From CAZXCK01 sp964639225 (GTDB lineage Bacteria; Chloroflexota; Anaerolineae; Aggregatilineales; Phototrophicaceae), in contig CAZXCK010000017.1 in the NCBI GenBank assembly GCA_964639225.1, forward strand, positions 1 to 49,380: DNA of 49,380 nucleotides, read 5' to 3'. The notes beneath the pieces were generated by a model. That model searched no databases. It was not told the DNA's origin and worked only from the letters and a program-made list of their open reading frames with translations. Numbering within the stretch: position 1 is the first letter of the stretch; every line of letters begins with the position of its first letter. A program made the translations under genes and the position numbers. Positions 1 through 7,574 of this stretch are shown piece by piece.

Positions 1-13
1 GGTAAGGGTACTG

Positions 14-42
14 TTGATGAGTTTAGTTCAAACTGTTACAAT
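14..42 (+). promoter_or_regulatory. Promoter of the GbsR/MarR-like gene
   Basis: A -35 hexamer TTGATG (14-19) lies 17 bp before TACAAT (37-42). A TG at 34-35 makes it an extended -10. A pair of inverted TAGTT/AACTA arms brackets the -10 and could be an operator. Between the promoter and the gene a 9-bp unit, ATTAACGAG, is repeated in tandem (107-124). Confidence 0.6.
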
Positions 43-131
43 TAACTATAAGTGATTGAAGGATTACGATCTCAACTCCGCCAGCCTGTCGATTTGATTC
101 GGCGGGATTAACGAGATTAACGAGGAAAGAA

Positions 132-710
132 ATGCCTGCCGATCCGTCCAAAGACAATGGTTCCAGTCTGCATCCTGACCTGGCATTCGTTCACGATAAC
201 ATGCTGGATGGACTGGGGCAGCTAGCGGGGTATTTTGGTTTCAGTAAGGTGATGGGACAGTTGTATGCTGCGCTGCTGTTGAGCGATGGCCCGCTGTCGC
301 TGGATGACCTGATGGCGCGCCTGGACATTTCCAAGGCCAGCGTCAGCATGAATATGCGTACCCTGGAACATATGGGGATGGTGCGGCAGGTGTGGCTGCG
401 CGGTCGGAGTGGCCGGCGCAAATATTATGAGGCCGAGACCGACTTTTTGCAGGTGATTACCAACATTCTCAATGGGCGCGAGATGCGCGATGTGGAGCGC
501 GCTCTGGCCGTTATGGAAGACAACGCGCAGCGCCTGTCTGAAGCGATGCCGGACATGAGCGAAAAAGAGCGCAAACTGGCCAACCTGTATATGGACCGCA
601 TCACGCAGATTCAGGCGCTGTTTCGCTTCGCCCAACTGGTGATTACCAGTATTCTGGCGCAGGTTTCCAGCATGGACCTGGACGACGTCTCGCGGGTGGA
701 ACTCGAATAG
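132..710 (+). CDS. GbsR/MarR-family winged-helix transcriptional regulator
   Basis: A 192-aa protein with a winged-helix DNA-binding region at about residues 40-105. The helix-turn-helix core reads LSLDDLMARLDISKASVSMN, followed by a wing-like RGRSGRRKYY. The length and the opening (GQLAGYFGFSKVMGQLYAAL) match the GbsR subgroup of MarR regulators, which in Bacillus control glycine-betaine and choline genes. The C-terminal half is helical and probably mediates dimerisation. The start is supported by the purine-rich GAGGAAAG just before the ATG. The ligand and targets cannot be told: no osmolyte gene is adjacent, and the next feature is a tRNA with its own promoter. Autoregulation is plausible from the inverted arms around its promoter. 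Confidence 0.85.
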   Translation: MPADPSKDNGSSLHPDLAFVHDNMLDGLGQLAGYFGFSKVMGQLYAALLLSDGPLSLDDLMARLDISKASVSMNMRTLEHMGMVRQVWLRGRSGRRKYYEAETDFLQVITNILNGREMRDVERALAVMEDNAQRLSEAMPDMSEKERKLANLYMDRITQIQALFRFAQLVITSILAQVSSMDLDDVSRVELE

Positions 711-741
711 AGTACGGTGCTGCGGGCCTTTTCGCTAGCCC

Positions 742-770
742 TTGTCGAGTTCATGGCGCTTGACTATAAT
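742..770 (+). promoter_or_regulatory. Promoter of tRNA-Leu(UAG)
   Basis: TTGTCG (742-747), a 17-bp spacer and a perfect TATAAT (765-770) precede the tRNA. The predicted transcript starts near 777, leaving a leader of about 60 nt. That leader is GC-rich and can fold on itself (GGCGAAG pairing with CTTCGCC), and would be removed by RNase P. Confidence 0.75.
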
Positions 771-837
771 GACGCGGGCGAGTGGCGAAGTCTGCCTGTA
801 ACTGGCTTCGCCTGGCAGTGCGCGCGCCCGCAGCAGC

Positions 838-919
838 GGGGGAGTGGCGGAATTGGCAGACGCGCATGACTTAGGATCATGTCTCTTACGAGGTGAGGGT
901 TCGAGTCCCTCCTTCCCCA
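838..919 (+). tRNA. tRNA-Leu (anticodon UAG)
   Basis: The acceptor stem GGGGGAG (838-844) pairs with CTTCCCC (912-918), with one G-U, followed by discriminator A919. The anticodon stem CATGA/TCATG encloses loop CTTAGGA, giving anticodon TAG (872-874). A long variable arm follows, as expected for a class II tRNA-Leu. The T arm is GAGGG-TTCGAGT-CCCTC. The CCA end is not encoded. It reads CUA-type leucine codons. Confidence 0.97.
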
Positions 920-929
920 TTGTTCCCGC

Positions 930-957
930 AGAGGCGCGCCGCAGCGCCTCTCATTTT
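930..957 (+). terminator. Terminator of tRNA-Leu
   Basis: An 8-bp stem AGAGGCGC/GCGCCTCT (930-937 with 944-951) with a 6-nt loop is followed by CATTTTA. The T tract is short, so termination may be incomplete. Confidence 0.6.
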
Positions 958-1031
958 ACGGCTGGCTGTACAGGCCGCGCCGGGTCACCGCAATTCTGAC
1001 AAAAGTTTAATAGTAGCAACCTGCATCCTGT

Positions 1032-1040
1032 TGCTACAAT
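1032..1040 (+). promoter_or_regulatory. Extended -10 promoter of tig
   Basis: TGCTACAAT (1032-1040) is a TGn extended -10. No good -35 is seen 17 bp upstream. The expected start, near 1047, lies downstream of the upstream ATG at 1039, so that ATG would not be in the mRNA. The TTG at 1069 is therefore the more likely translation start. Confidence 0.55.
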
Positions 1041-1068
1041 GAACACACAACCGACGAAGGACAGAACT

Positions 1069-2676
1069 TTGAACATCCAAACTGAACACCTCGACGACCA
1101 TACCGCACGTTTCACCGTGGAAATCGACGAAGATCGATTTGACAGAGCCAAGCGACAGGCTGCCCGCAAGATCGCTAATCGAGTGCGTATTCCCGGTTTT
1201 CGCAAGGGCAAGGCTCCCTATAACATTCTGCTGCAGAAGGGCTTTGAAGAGCAGATCGTTATGGATGCGGTGGATGACCTGAGCCAGACGATCTATCGTG
1301 AGACACTGGATCAGTCAGATGTGGAGCCGTATGGTCCGGGCGCTTTTGAGGATTTCAAGCTGGAGCCATCGGTTACATTTATTTATACGGTTCCGCTGCG
1401 CCCCACTGTGGAGTTGGGCGATTACCAGTCGGTGCGGTTGGACTACGAAGAGCCGCAGGTGACCGATGAACAGGTCGATGAGGCGATGGCACGCCTGCAG
1501 GAGCAGGAAGCCCTCACCGAAGAGGTCGAAGGGCCAGTGGCCCTGGGTCATCGTGTTGTGCTGGATGTTCACAGCGAGTTTGTGGACGACCCGGCCCCGG
1601 CTGAGGATGAAAGCGCCGACGATGCCGACACCGAAGACGAAAGCGACGACGAGGAAGACAGCGAGACATCTGGACATGATGCACCGGCGGCTGGCGATCA
1701 GTTCGTCCACGAACACGACGTCAGGCTGCGTCTGGTGGAAGACCAGGAGATTCTGCCCGGCTTCAATGATGAACTGGTCGGCGCGAACGTTGGTGACGAA
1801 CTGGAATTCGAGCTGACTGTCCCTGAGGACAGCGAGGATTTCCCCGACCTGGGCGGTCGCAAAATCAGGTTCCACGTTTCGGTCAAGAGTGCCGAGTCGA
1901 TCACGCTGCCGGAACTCAACGACGAACTGGCGGCGCGCATTACTCAGGACGAGGACGAACCGCTGACACTGCTGCAACTGCGTGCGCGTATGCGCGAAAC
2001 GCTGGAGAACGAGCAGGAGCGGACGGCCAAAGGCGAATTCTCCGGGCGCGTTCTGGATGAGATTGTGAGTGGGGCGACCATCTCATACCCGGAGATGATG
2101 GTCCAGGAGCAGATCGATTCGATGATCAAAGACCTGGACTCGCGGCTGCGCCAACAGGGTATGACGCTCAACGATTATTACAACGTCACCGGCAAGACCA
2201 AAGAGGAACTGCGCGAAGACTACCGCGAGCCGGCCATCCGCACGCTGGAACGCTCGCTGGTACTGGGCGAGATCGTCAGCGATCTGCAACTGAGCGTGCC
2301 GGAGCACAAGGTCGAGGGACACATCAACACCATGTTGCAGCAGTTCGGCGAGCAGGCCGAAAGCCTGCGCTCGCTGTTCGATACACCCAATATGCGCGGC
2401 TCGATTGTCAATGATCTGTTGCAGGAGATGGTCTCTGAGGTTCTGGTGGCAATTGGTCGTGGGCTGCCACTGCCAGAGCCAGAGCCAGAGCCTGAGGCGG
2501 CGCTGGAGGCGGCAAACGCTGAGACTGGCGAAGCCGAGGGGGCTGGCGAGGTTGATGATGAGGCTGAAGCGGTCGCCGATGAAGCTGGCGAAGCCGAAAC
2601 TGTTGAACCGACCGAGGCCGTCGATGTCCCCGAAGCCAACGAAGCCGGTGACGAGAACGACAGCCGCGAATCGTAA
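1069..2676 (+). CDS. tig: Trigger factor, ribosome-associated chaperone and peptidyl-prolyl isomerase
   Basis: The N-terminal ribosome-binding domain carries the signature GFRKGKAP. It is followed by an FKBP-type isomerase domain (QEILPGFNDELVGANVGDE) and a helical C-terminal chaperone domain. A TTG start at 1069 is chosen because AAGGA lies 7 nt upstream; the in-frame ATG at 1039 has no Shine-Dalgarno and overlaps the -10. The result is 535 aa against about 430-450 usual. The excess is an Asp/Glu-rich insertion in the isomerase domain (about residues 173-213) and a Pro-Glu then Ala/Glu-rich acidic tail (about 470-535). It is followed by clpP and clpX, the usual protein-folding and degradation neighbourhood. 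Confidence 0.96.
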   Translation: MNIQTEHLDDHTARFTVEIDEDRFDRAKRQAARKIANRVRIPGFRKGKAPYNILLQKGFEEQIVMDAVDDLSQTIYRETLDQSDVEPYGPGAFEDFKLEPSVTFIYTVPLRPTVELGDYQSVRLDYEEPQVTDEQVDEAMARLQEQEALTEEVEGPVALGHRVVLDVHSEFVDDPAPAEDESADDADTEDESDDEEDSETSGHDAPAAGDQFVHEHDVRLRLVEDQEILPGFNDELVGANVGDELEFELTVPEDSEDFPDLGGRKIRFHVSVKSAESITLPELNDELAARITQDEDEPLTLLQLRARMRETLENEQERTAKGEFSGRVLDEIVSGATISYPEMMVQEQIDSMIKDLDSRLRQQGMTLNDYYNVTGKTKEELREDYREPAIRTLERSLVLGEIVSDLQLSVPEHKVEGHINTMLQQFGEQAESLRSLFDTPNMRGSIVNDLLQEMVSEVLVAIGRGLPLPEPEPEPEAALEAANAETGEAEGAGEVDDEAEAVADEAGEAETVEPTEAVDVPEANEAGDENDSRES

Positions 2677-2744
2677 GTTGTGGAGCAAGTTCGCATTTTC
2701 CAGGACGGTAGCGTTATTGAGACTCGGAAAGGAGAAGGCAGAGC

Positions 2745-2765
2745 ACAGAATAGACCCTATTCTGT
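2745..2765 (+). promoter_or_regulatory. Perfect palindrome directly before the clpP start codon
   Basis: The arms ACAGAATAG (2745-2753) and CTATTCTGT (2757-2765) are perfectly complementary around the 3-nt centre ACC and abut the ATG at 2766. A strong Shine-Dalgarno tract, AAAGGAGAAGG (2728-2738), lies 27 nt before the ATG, too far for normal use. If the RNA hairpin forms, the tract is brought to about 6-10 nt from the start. It could alternatively be a DNA operator. Confidence 0.7.
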
Positions 2766-3389
2766 ATGATGCCGATCGATATGGATGTACATAATGTAGT
2801 GCCAATGGTGATTGAGCAGGGCAGCCGGGGTGAGCGTGCCTACGACATTTACTCCCTGCTGCTGAAGGAACGTATTGTCTTTGTGGGTATGGGTATCAAC
2901 GACCAGATCGCTAATCTGGTGGTGGCCCAACTGCTTTTCCTGGATCGGGAAGACTCCGATCGCCGTATTCAGATGTACATCAACTCGCCGGGTGGCGTGG
3001 TGTACTCCGGGCTGGCCATCTACGACACGATGCAGGCCATCGGCGCGGCGGTCAGCACGACGGCGGTGGGCCTCACGGCCAGCTTTGGCACCGTTCTGCT
3101 GGCGGCGGGCGCGGCGGGGATGCGCATGGCGCTGCCGCACGCAACCATTCACATGCACCAGCCGCTGGGTGGCGCGCAGGGGCAGGCGTCGGACATCGTT
3201 ATTCAGGCCAATGAGATTGTGCGCCTGAAAACGCTGCTGAACAACATCTTCGTGCGCCACACCAACCAGTCGCTCGAAGTGATCGAACGAGATACCGACC
3301 GTGACATCTATTTCAGCGCCGAACAGGCGGTCAAATACGGACTGATCGACTCGGTGCTGGAGCTGAATTCTGTCAGTAGCAAAGTCTGA
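2766..3389 (+). CDS. clpP: ATP-dependent Clp protease proteolytic subunit
   Basis: A 207-aa serine peptidase of family S14, forming the tetradecameric proteolytic chamber used with ClpX. The catalytic triad is intact: Ser106 in TASFG, His131 in MHQPLGG and Asp180 in DTDRDIYFSAEQAVKYGLID. The residue after Ser is Phe rather than the usual Met. An in-frame TAG at 2751 limits the start to ATG 2766, 2769 or 2781. The Shine-Dalgarno is separated from this start by a palindrome (see that entry). It lies 89 bp after tig and 6 bp before clpX, so co-transcription with clpX is likely. Confidence 0.97.
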   Translation: MMPIDMDVHNVVPMVIEQGSRGERAYDIYSLLLKERIVFVGMGINDQIANLVVAQLLFLDREDSDRRIQMYINSPGGVVYSGLAIYDTMQAIGAAVSTTAVGLTASFGTVLLAAGAAGMRMALPHATIHMHQPLGGAQGQASDIVIQANEIVRLKTLLNNIFVRHTNQSLEVIERDTDRDIYFSAEQAVKYGLIDSVLELNSVSSKV

Positions 3390-3395
3390 GGAAAA

Positions 3396-4691
3396 ATGAG
3401 TTACATGCCTGGTGGCAACCATCGATGCTCTTTTTGTGGTCGCAGTCACGACGAAGTCGAACGGCTGATCGCCGGCCCGGATGGCGTGTTCATCTGCAAT
3501 TACTGCGTGGAGCTGTGTTACAGCCTGCTCACCGATGAGGAACTGGTGGAATCGTCGTCTGGTGATGACGAATTCCAGGTCGGTAGGCTGCTGTCTCCGC
3601 GTGAGATTATGAGTCATCTGGACGAATACGTTGTGGGGCAGTATCACGCCAAGCGCGTGCTGAGTGTCGCGGTATACAACCACTACAAACGCATCCAGTC
3701 CGACCGGGGCGCATCTGGTGTGGACCTGGACAAAAGCAACATTCTGATGCTGGGTCCAACTGGCAGCGGCAAGACGCTGCTGGCACAGACACTGGCGCGG
3801 ATTCTGGATGTACCGTTCTGCATCGCCGACGCGACCGCGCTCACCGAAGCCGGTTATGTCGGTGAGGATGTGGAAAACATTCTGCTGCGCCTGATCCAGT
3901 CGGCGGATGGCGACATCAGCCGGGCGGAGCGTGGCATCATCTATATCGACGAGATCGACAAAATCTCACGCAAATCCAACGATAATCCGTCCATCACGCG
4001 CGATGTTTCCGGTGAGGGTGTGCAGCAGGCGCTGCTCAAGATTATCGAAGGCACGCAGGCCAACGTGCCGCCGCAGGGTGGTCGTAAGCACCCGCACCAG
4101 GAATTCCTGCAGATCGACACCACCAACATCCTGTTCATCTGTGGCGGGACGTTCTCCGGCATCGAAGAGGTGATCGGCAAGCGCGTGGGCACCAAGGGTG
4201 CCATCGGTTTTGGTGCTACCGCCGCCCGTGCCGAGGTAGACAAGGCGCTGCTGCTGCGCAAAGTCACGCCGGAAGACCTGATGGCGCACGGTCTCATCCC
4301 CGAACTGGTGGGACGTCTGCCGGTGGTGGTCAGTGTCGATCCGCTGGACCGTGAGGCGCTGATGCGTATTCTGGTGGAGCCGAAAAACGCGCTGATCAAG
4401 CAGTACCAGCATCTGCTGGCGCTGGATAATGTGCAGCTCGAATTTGCTGACTCAGCGCTGGGTGCTGCCGCCGATCTTACGCTCAAGCGCGAGACGGGCG
4501 CGCGCGGCCTGCGCTCCATCATCGAGAGCTGTCTGCTCAACGTGATGTTCGAGATTCCGGGCCGCGATGACATCCGCCGGGTGGTGATCGACGACACTGT
4601 GATCAACGGCCAATCGCAGCCGCACATCTACGATAGAGAAGATCGCTGCCTGGAATGGAGCGACGACGGTTCGCTGAACCCTGCCGCCTGA
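3396..4691 (+). CDS. clpX: ATP-dependent Clp protease ATP-binding subunit ClpX
   Basis: A 431-aa AAA+ unfoldase that delivers substrates to ClpP. The N-terminal zinc finger has Cys11, Cys14, Cys34 and Cys37. Walker A is GPTGSGKT (120-127) and Walker B is IIYIDEIDKI. The sensor and C-terminal small domain (ETGARGLRSIIESCLL) are present. The ClpP-docking region corresponds to GAIGFGA, where IGF-type loops bind ClpP. GAGGAAAA immediately precedes the ATG. A bidirectional terminator follows at 4731-4769. Confidence 0.97.
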   Translation: MSYMPGGNHRCSFCGRSHDEVERLIAGPDGVFICNYCVELCYSLLTDEELVESSSGDDEFQVGRLLSPREIMSHLDEYVVGQYHAKRVLSVAVYNHYKRIQSDRGASGVDLDKSNILMLGPTGSGKTLLAQTLARILDVPFCIADATALTEAGYVGEDVENILLRLIQSADGDISRAERGIIYIDEIDKISRKSNDNPSITRDVSGEGVQQALLKIIEGTQANVPPQGGRKHPHQEFLQIDTTNILFICGGTFSGIEEVIGKRVGTKGAIGFGATAARAEVDKALLLRKVTPEDLMAHGLIPELVGRLPVVVSVDPLDREALMRILVEPKNALIKQYQHLLALDNVQLEFADSALGAAADLTLKRETGARGLRSIIESCLLNVMFEIPGRDDIRRVVIDDTVINGQSQPHIYDREDRCLEWSDDGSLNPAA

Positions 4692-4730
4692 CTCGGGTAT
4701 CTGGCAGCCGATAGAACATAACTAAACAAA

Positions 4731-4769
4731 CGCCCCGCTGGCGATCATACCGGCGGGGCGTTTCTGTTT
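4731..4769. terminator. Bidirectional intrinsic terminator between clpX and the convergent hydrolase gene
   Basis: CGCCCCGCTGG (4731-4741) pairs with CCGGCGGGGCG (4751-4761, one G-T), followed by TTTCTGTTT. On the other strand the stem is followed by TTTGTTT, so it can stop both converging genes. Confidence 0.85.
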
Positions 4770-4786
4770 CGGATTGTGGCGGAGGT

Positions 4787-6724
4787 TCAGCGTGGGACGA
4801 AGCGCACCTCAAACATGGACGGCCACAGCTTGCCGGTGATGTAGAATACATCGTCATCGGGGTTGTAGGTGATGCCGTTGAGGACGCCGCCCGGTGGCAA
4901 ACCGGCGCGCTGCTGTGATGTGAGCAGGTCGCGCGCGTCGATCAGCAGATTGGCCTCGCCGCTGGTTTTGTCAAAGCGGACGATGACATCTGTCTGCCAG
5001 ACGTTGGCGTAGATGTCGTCATCGACACAGGCCAGCTCATTGATCTGCGGGATGGGTTCGCCCTGGGCGGTGACGGTGATCTGCCCGGTGACTGCGAACG
5101 TGTCCGGGTCGCGCTGGTAGACGACCGGCGAGCCGTCGCTCATGTACAGATGCTCGCCATCGTAGCACAGGCCCCAGCCTTCGCCGTCATAGCTGAAGGT
5201 ATCGACGACTTCGAACGTCGCCAGATCGTAAACGAAGGCCGTCCCTTCCTGCCAGGTAATCTGAATCAGGCGGTCATCGACCAGGGCCAGCCCTTCGCCG
5301 AAATACTCGTCCGCCAGTTCGTGCTGGCGCAGTACCTGGCCGCTGACCAGATCGACCTCACGCAGTGTGGATTGTCCATAGCGCCCGGTGCTCTCGTACA
5401 GGCTGCCGTCGTGCAGCAGCAAACCCTGGGTGAAGGCGTCGGTATCGTGCGGGTAGAGGGCCAGCACGTCGGGCCGGTAGATCGGAATATCGGGCTGGGC
5501 ACCGGGGACGGCGTCATCGCTGGTGTCGTCGGCGTCGCCCTGCTCGACCGTCACACCGGCGAAGGCGCTCTCGCCCAGGGCGTGACCAGCGTCCACGTCG
5601 TCGGTAAAGGTGGCCCGCAGAAAGGCGGTGACATAGTGGTTGGTCAGGTCATGGGCGCGCTGCATGTCCCACACCGGGTCCGAGCACTGGTTGAACAGGC
5701 CCAGACGCAGCGCGACATCGTTGCAGGCATCGACGAACAGATAATGATCGCCCAGTTCCAGGGTGACCAGCGTGCGCGACTGGCTGCCCAGCGCTTCGAA
5801 GACAGGCCGGGAGTCGCGGGCGGGCGGGGTCACACGGTCGTTGCCACCGACGACAATCAGCGCCGGGATTTCCAGGCTGGCCAGGCTGTTGGGGTCCAGG
5901 ATGGGGCCGTTCCAGGGGGCAAGGGCGATAATTGCGCCGATGCGCGAGTCGGTGATGGCGGGCAGCGGTTCCGATGGAATGCTGTCGAAGCCGTAAGCCT
6001 CGGCCATACGTGTCAGTTCTGGTTGCAGGAAGCATACGTTATCGTACAGGGTGTCACTGTCGGTCTGCTGGCAGATGTCGTCAAAGCCCTGCAGATCGAG
6101 TCGGGCACCGCCAGCCAGAAGCGCCGTCAGGCCACCGAACGAATGACCACTCACGGCGACGCGCTCCAGGTCGATGGCGCTGGCCAGCGGGGTGTCATCA
6201 GTGGTCAGCATCTCAGCGTAGTCCAGCACGCGCAGCATATCCGCCGGGCGATAGGCGTAATTCAACGGCAGATCTTGCAGGAATGCAGCCTGCTGGAGCG
6301 AGTCCGTCAGTGTGTTGGTGGTGTGATCCGGGGCGATGACGACGAATCCCCATGACGCCAGATGCTCGGTAAGGAACAGGCTTTGCAGTCGAAAGCCGCT
6401 GTTGCCATGCGAGAACAGCACCAGTGGGTAGGGGCCGTCGCTGGTGTCGGCGGGAGCGCCGAGCAGGGCGCGGCCTTCGGTGGTCAGCACGCCATAGCGA
6501 TAGGTGTGCTGCTGAGGCTCGTCGTCAGGGTTCTGGGCCGGGTACCATACGGTGATGGGTAATGGGCGGTCGCCGTCGGCGTCAGGGATGGTGAATTCCA
6601 GCGTACCGACGGGGTAGGGGCCGCGCTCGCCGAAAGTTGGCGCGTCCGGGCGTTGGGCCGCACTCGGCGGCACCAGCAGCACGGTGAGCAGCAGATAACA
6701 CAAAACAGCCAGTTTACGGATCAA
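4787..6724 (-). CDS. Secreted fusion of an alpha/beta hydrolase with a glutaminyl-peptide cyclotransferase
   Basis: A 645-aa protein with a signal peptide (about residues 1-24). The first domain (about 30-390) resembles PAF-acetylhydrolase/dienelactone-hydrolase-like enzymes. It has an oxyanion region FSHGNSG, nucleophile elbow GHSFGG (Ser195), probable acid Asp296 in GGNDRV, and His327 in LGDHYLF. After an acidic linker (about 394-412), residues 413-645 match the beta-propeller glutamine cyclotransferase family (FTQGLLL, LYESTGRYGQS, FGEGLAL, WGLCYDG, LPPGGVLNGI), which forms N-terminal pyroglutamate. The start is TTG, chosen for the strong GAGGAGG 6-7 nt upstream. Both domains should act outside the membrane. 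It follows the MBL-fold gene by 41 bp on the same strand. Each domain is recognisable; their joint function is unknown. Confidence 0.85.
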   Translation of the reverse strand: MIRKLAVLCYLLLTVLLVPPSAAQRPDAPTFGERGPYPVGTLEFTIPDADGDRPLPITVWYPAQNPDDEPQQHTYRYGVLTTEGRALLGAPADTSDGPYPLVLFSHGNSGFRLQSLFLTEHLASWGFVVIAPDHTTNTLTDSLQQAAFLQDLPLNYAYRPADMLRVLDYAEMLTTDDTPLASAIDLERVAVSGHSFGGLTALLAGGARLDLQGFDDICQQTDSDTLYDNVCFLQPELTRMAEAYGFDSIPSEPLPAITDSRIGAIIALAPWNGPILDPNSLASLEIPALIVVGGNDRVTPPARDSRPVFEALGSQSRTLVTLELGDHYLFVDACNDVALRLGLFNQCSDPVWDMQRAHDLTNHYVTAFLRATFTDDVDAGHALGESAFAGVTVEQGDADDTSDDAVPGAQPDIPIYRPDVLALYPHDTDAFTQGLLLHDGSLYESTGRYGQSTLREVDLVSGQVLRQHELADEYFGEGLALVDDRLIQITWQEGTAFVYDLATFEVVDTFSYDGEGWGLCYDGEHLYMSDGSPVVYQRDPDTFAVTGQITVTAQGEPIPQINELACVDDDIYANVWQTDVIVRFDKTSGEANLLIDARDLLTSQQRAGLPPGGVLNGITYNPDDDVFYITGKLWPSMFEVRFVPR

Positions 6725-6765
6725 GTTAACCCTCCTCGCTGGTTATGAAGTTATGATGGTAGATG

Positions 6766-7437
6766 TCAGCGCATCTGCTCTGGGATGACCACCTCGGCGC
6801 TGTCGCCGACCGAGTCGCGGAACAGGCGCGCATCCAGGTGAGAAGCGCCGGTGCCGGGCGACAGTCCCCAGTTGCAGGGGAACACCCAGCGCGGTTGGAG
6901 ACGCCGGGCGATCTCGGCGGCTTCCTCGATAGTCATGGTCCCGTTGTCGTCGATGGGCAGAATAGCGATGTCCGGATGCAGCAGGCTCATCTCCGGGATG
7001 ACGCCGGTATCGCCGGCATAGTAGATGTCGTACAGGTTTATTGAGATGAGGAATCCCAGCCCGCCCGCTTCGACCGGATGGCGCATATCGTGCGGCGAAT
7101 AGGCTGGTATGCCCTTAATGCTGGCGCGGTCGATGGTGATGCTCTGCCAGGGGCGCAGCACCTCGCAGCCATCGATGGCTGCGGCAACACCAGGACTGCC
7201 GATTACTCGTGTGTGAGGGCCGCGCAGTTTATCGATGTCAGCCGGAGAACAATGCTCGTAGTGATCGTGACCAATCAAAATCACGTCGGGTGGGGATGGG
7301 TTGCGCAGCACACGCCAGGGATTGATATAGATGGCAGGCGGTCCCTCAATTAAGAAACTGCCATGTCCTAACCAACGAATCCTATCAATCATGTTCAATA
7401 AAATCTCTTGTTCAACCAACCGGGTGATAATCTTCAT
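6766..7437 (-). CDS. MBL-fold metal-dependent hydrolase
   Basis: A 223-aa cytoplasmic protein of the metallo-beta-lactamase superfamily, related to UPF0173/UlaG-like hydrolases. The metal-binding loop reads HDHYEH (residues 57-62), where the family normally has HxHxDH; the Asp is replaced by Glu. Further ligands are probably in YYAGDTGVIPEM (Asp) and IPAYSPHDMRHP. No Shine-Dalgarno is obvious; an in-frame ATG at 7392 is an alternative start and would fit the usual family N-terminus better. It is probably co-transcribed with the downstream secreted fusion gene. The substrate is unknown. Confidence 0.85.
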   Translation of the reverse strand: MKIITRLVEQEILLNMIDRIRWLGHGSFLIEGPPAIYINPWRVLRNPSPPDVILIGHDHYEHCSPADIDKLRGPHTRVIGSPGVAAAIDGCEVLRPWQSITIDRASIKGIPAYSPHDMRHPVEAGGLGFLISINLYDIYYAGDTGVIPEMSLLHPDIAILPIDDNGTMTIEEAAEIARRLQPRWVFPCNWGLSPGTGASHLDARLFRDSVGDSAEVVIPEQMR

Positions 7438-7525
7438 AACTCTATCTTAAAACGCTACCTGACTCAATAGCCAGCTTGGCGGGGTGGACTGGCGTGAGTT
7501 GGTGTCGCAAAACGATGTCCTTCTG

Positions 7526-7531
7526 TATAAT
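7526..7531 (+). promoter_or_regulatory. Candidate -10 element of the LysM lipoprotein gene
   Basis: A perfect TATAAT lies 43 bp before the start codon. No convincing -35 is visible at 16-18 bp, so this is a tentative call. Confidence 0.4.
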
Positions 7532-7574
7532 AAGGGCACAGGGGCCTTATCTGTGGGCAAGTCAGGAGAACATC

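Noticed and set aside
1039..1071. ATG 1039 as the trigger factor start
   Set aside because: It has no Shine-Dalgarno and overlaps an extended -10 (TGCTACAAT). TTG 1069 has AAGGA at proper spacing.
5150..6355. Long plus-strand open frame (401 codons) opposite the hydrolase-cyclase gene
   Set aside because: It is antisense to a clear coding gene, has no recognisable domain and follows the codon bias of the opposite strand.
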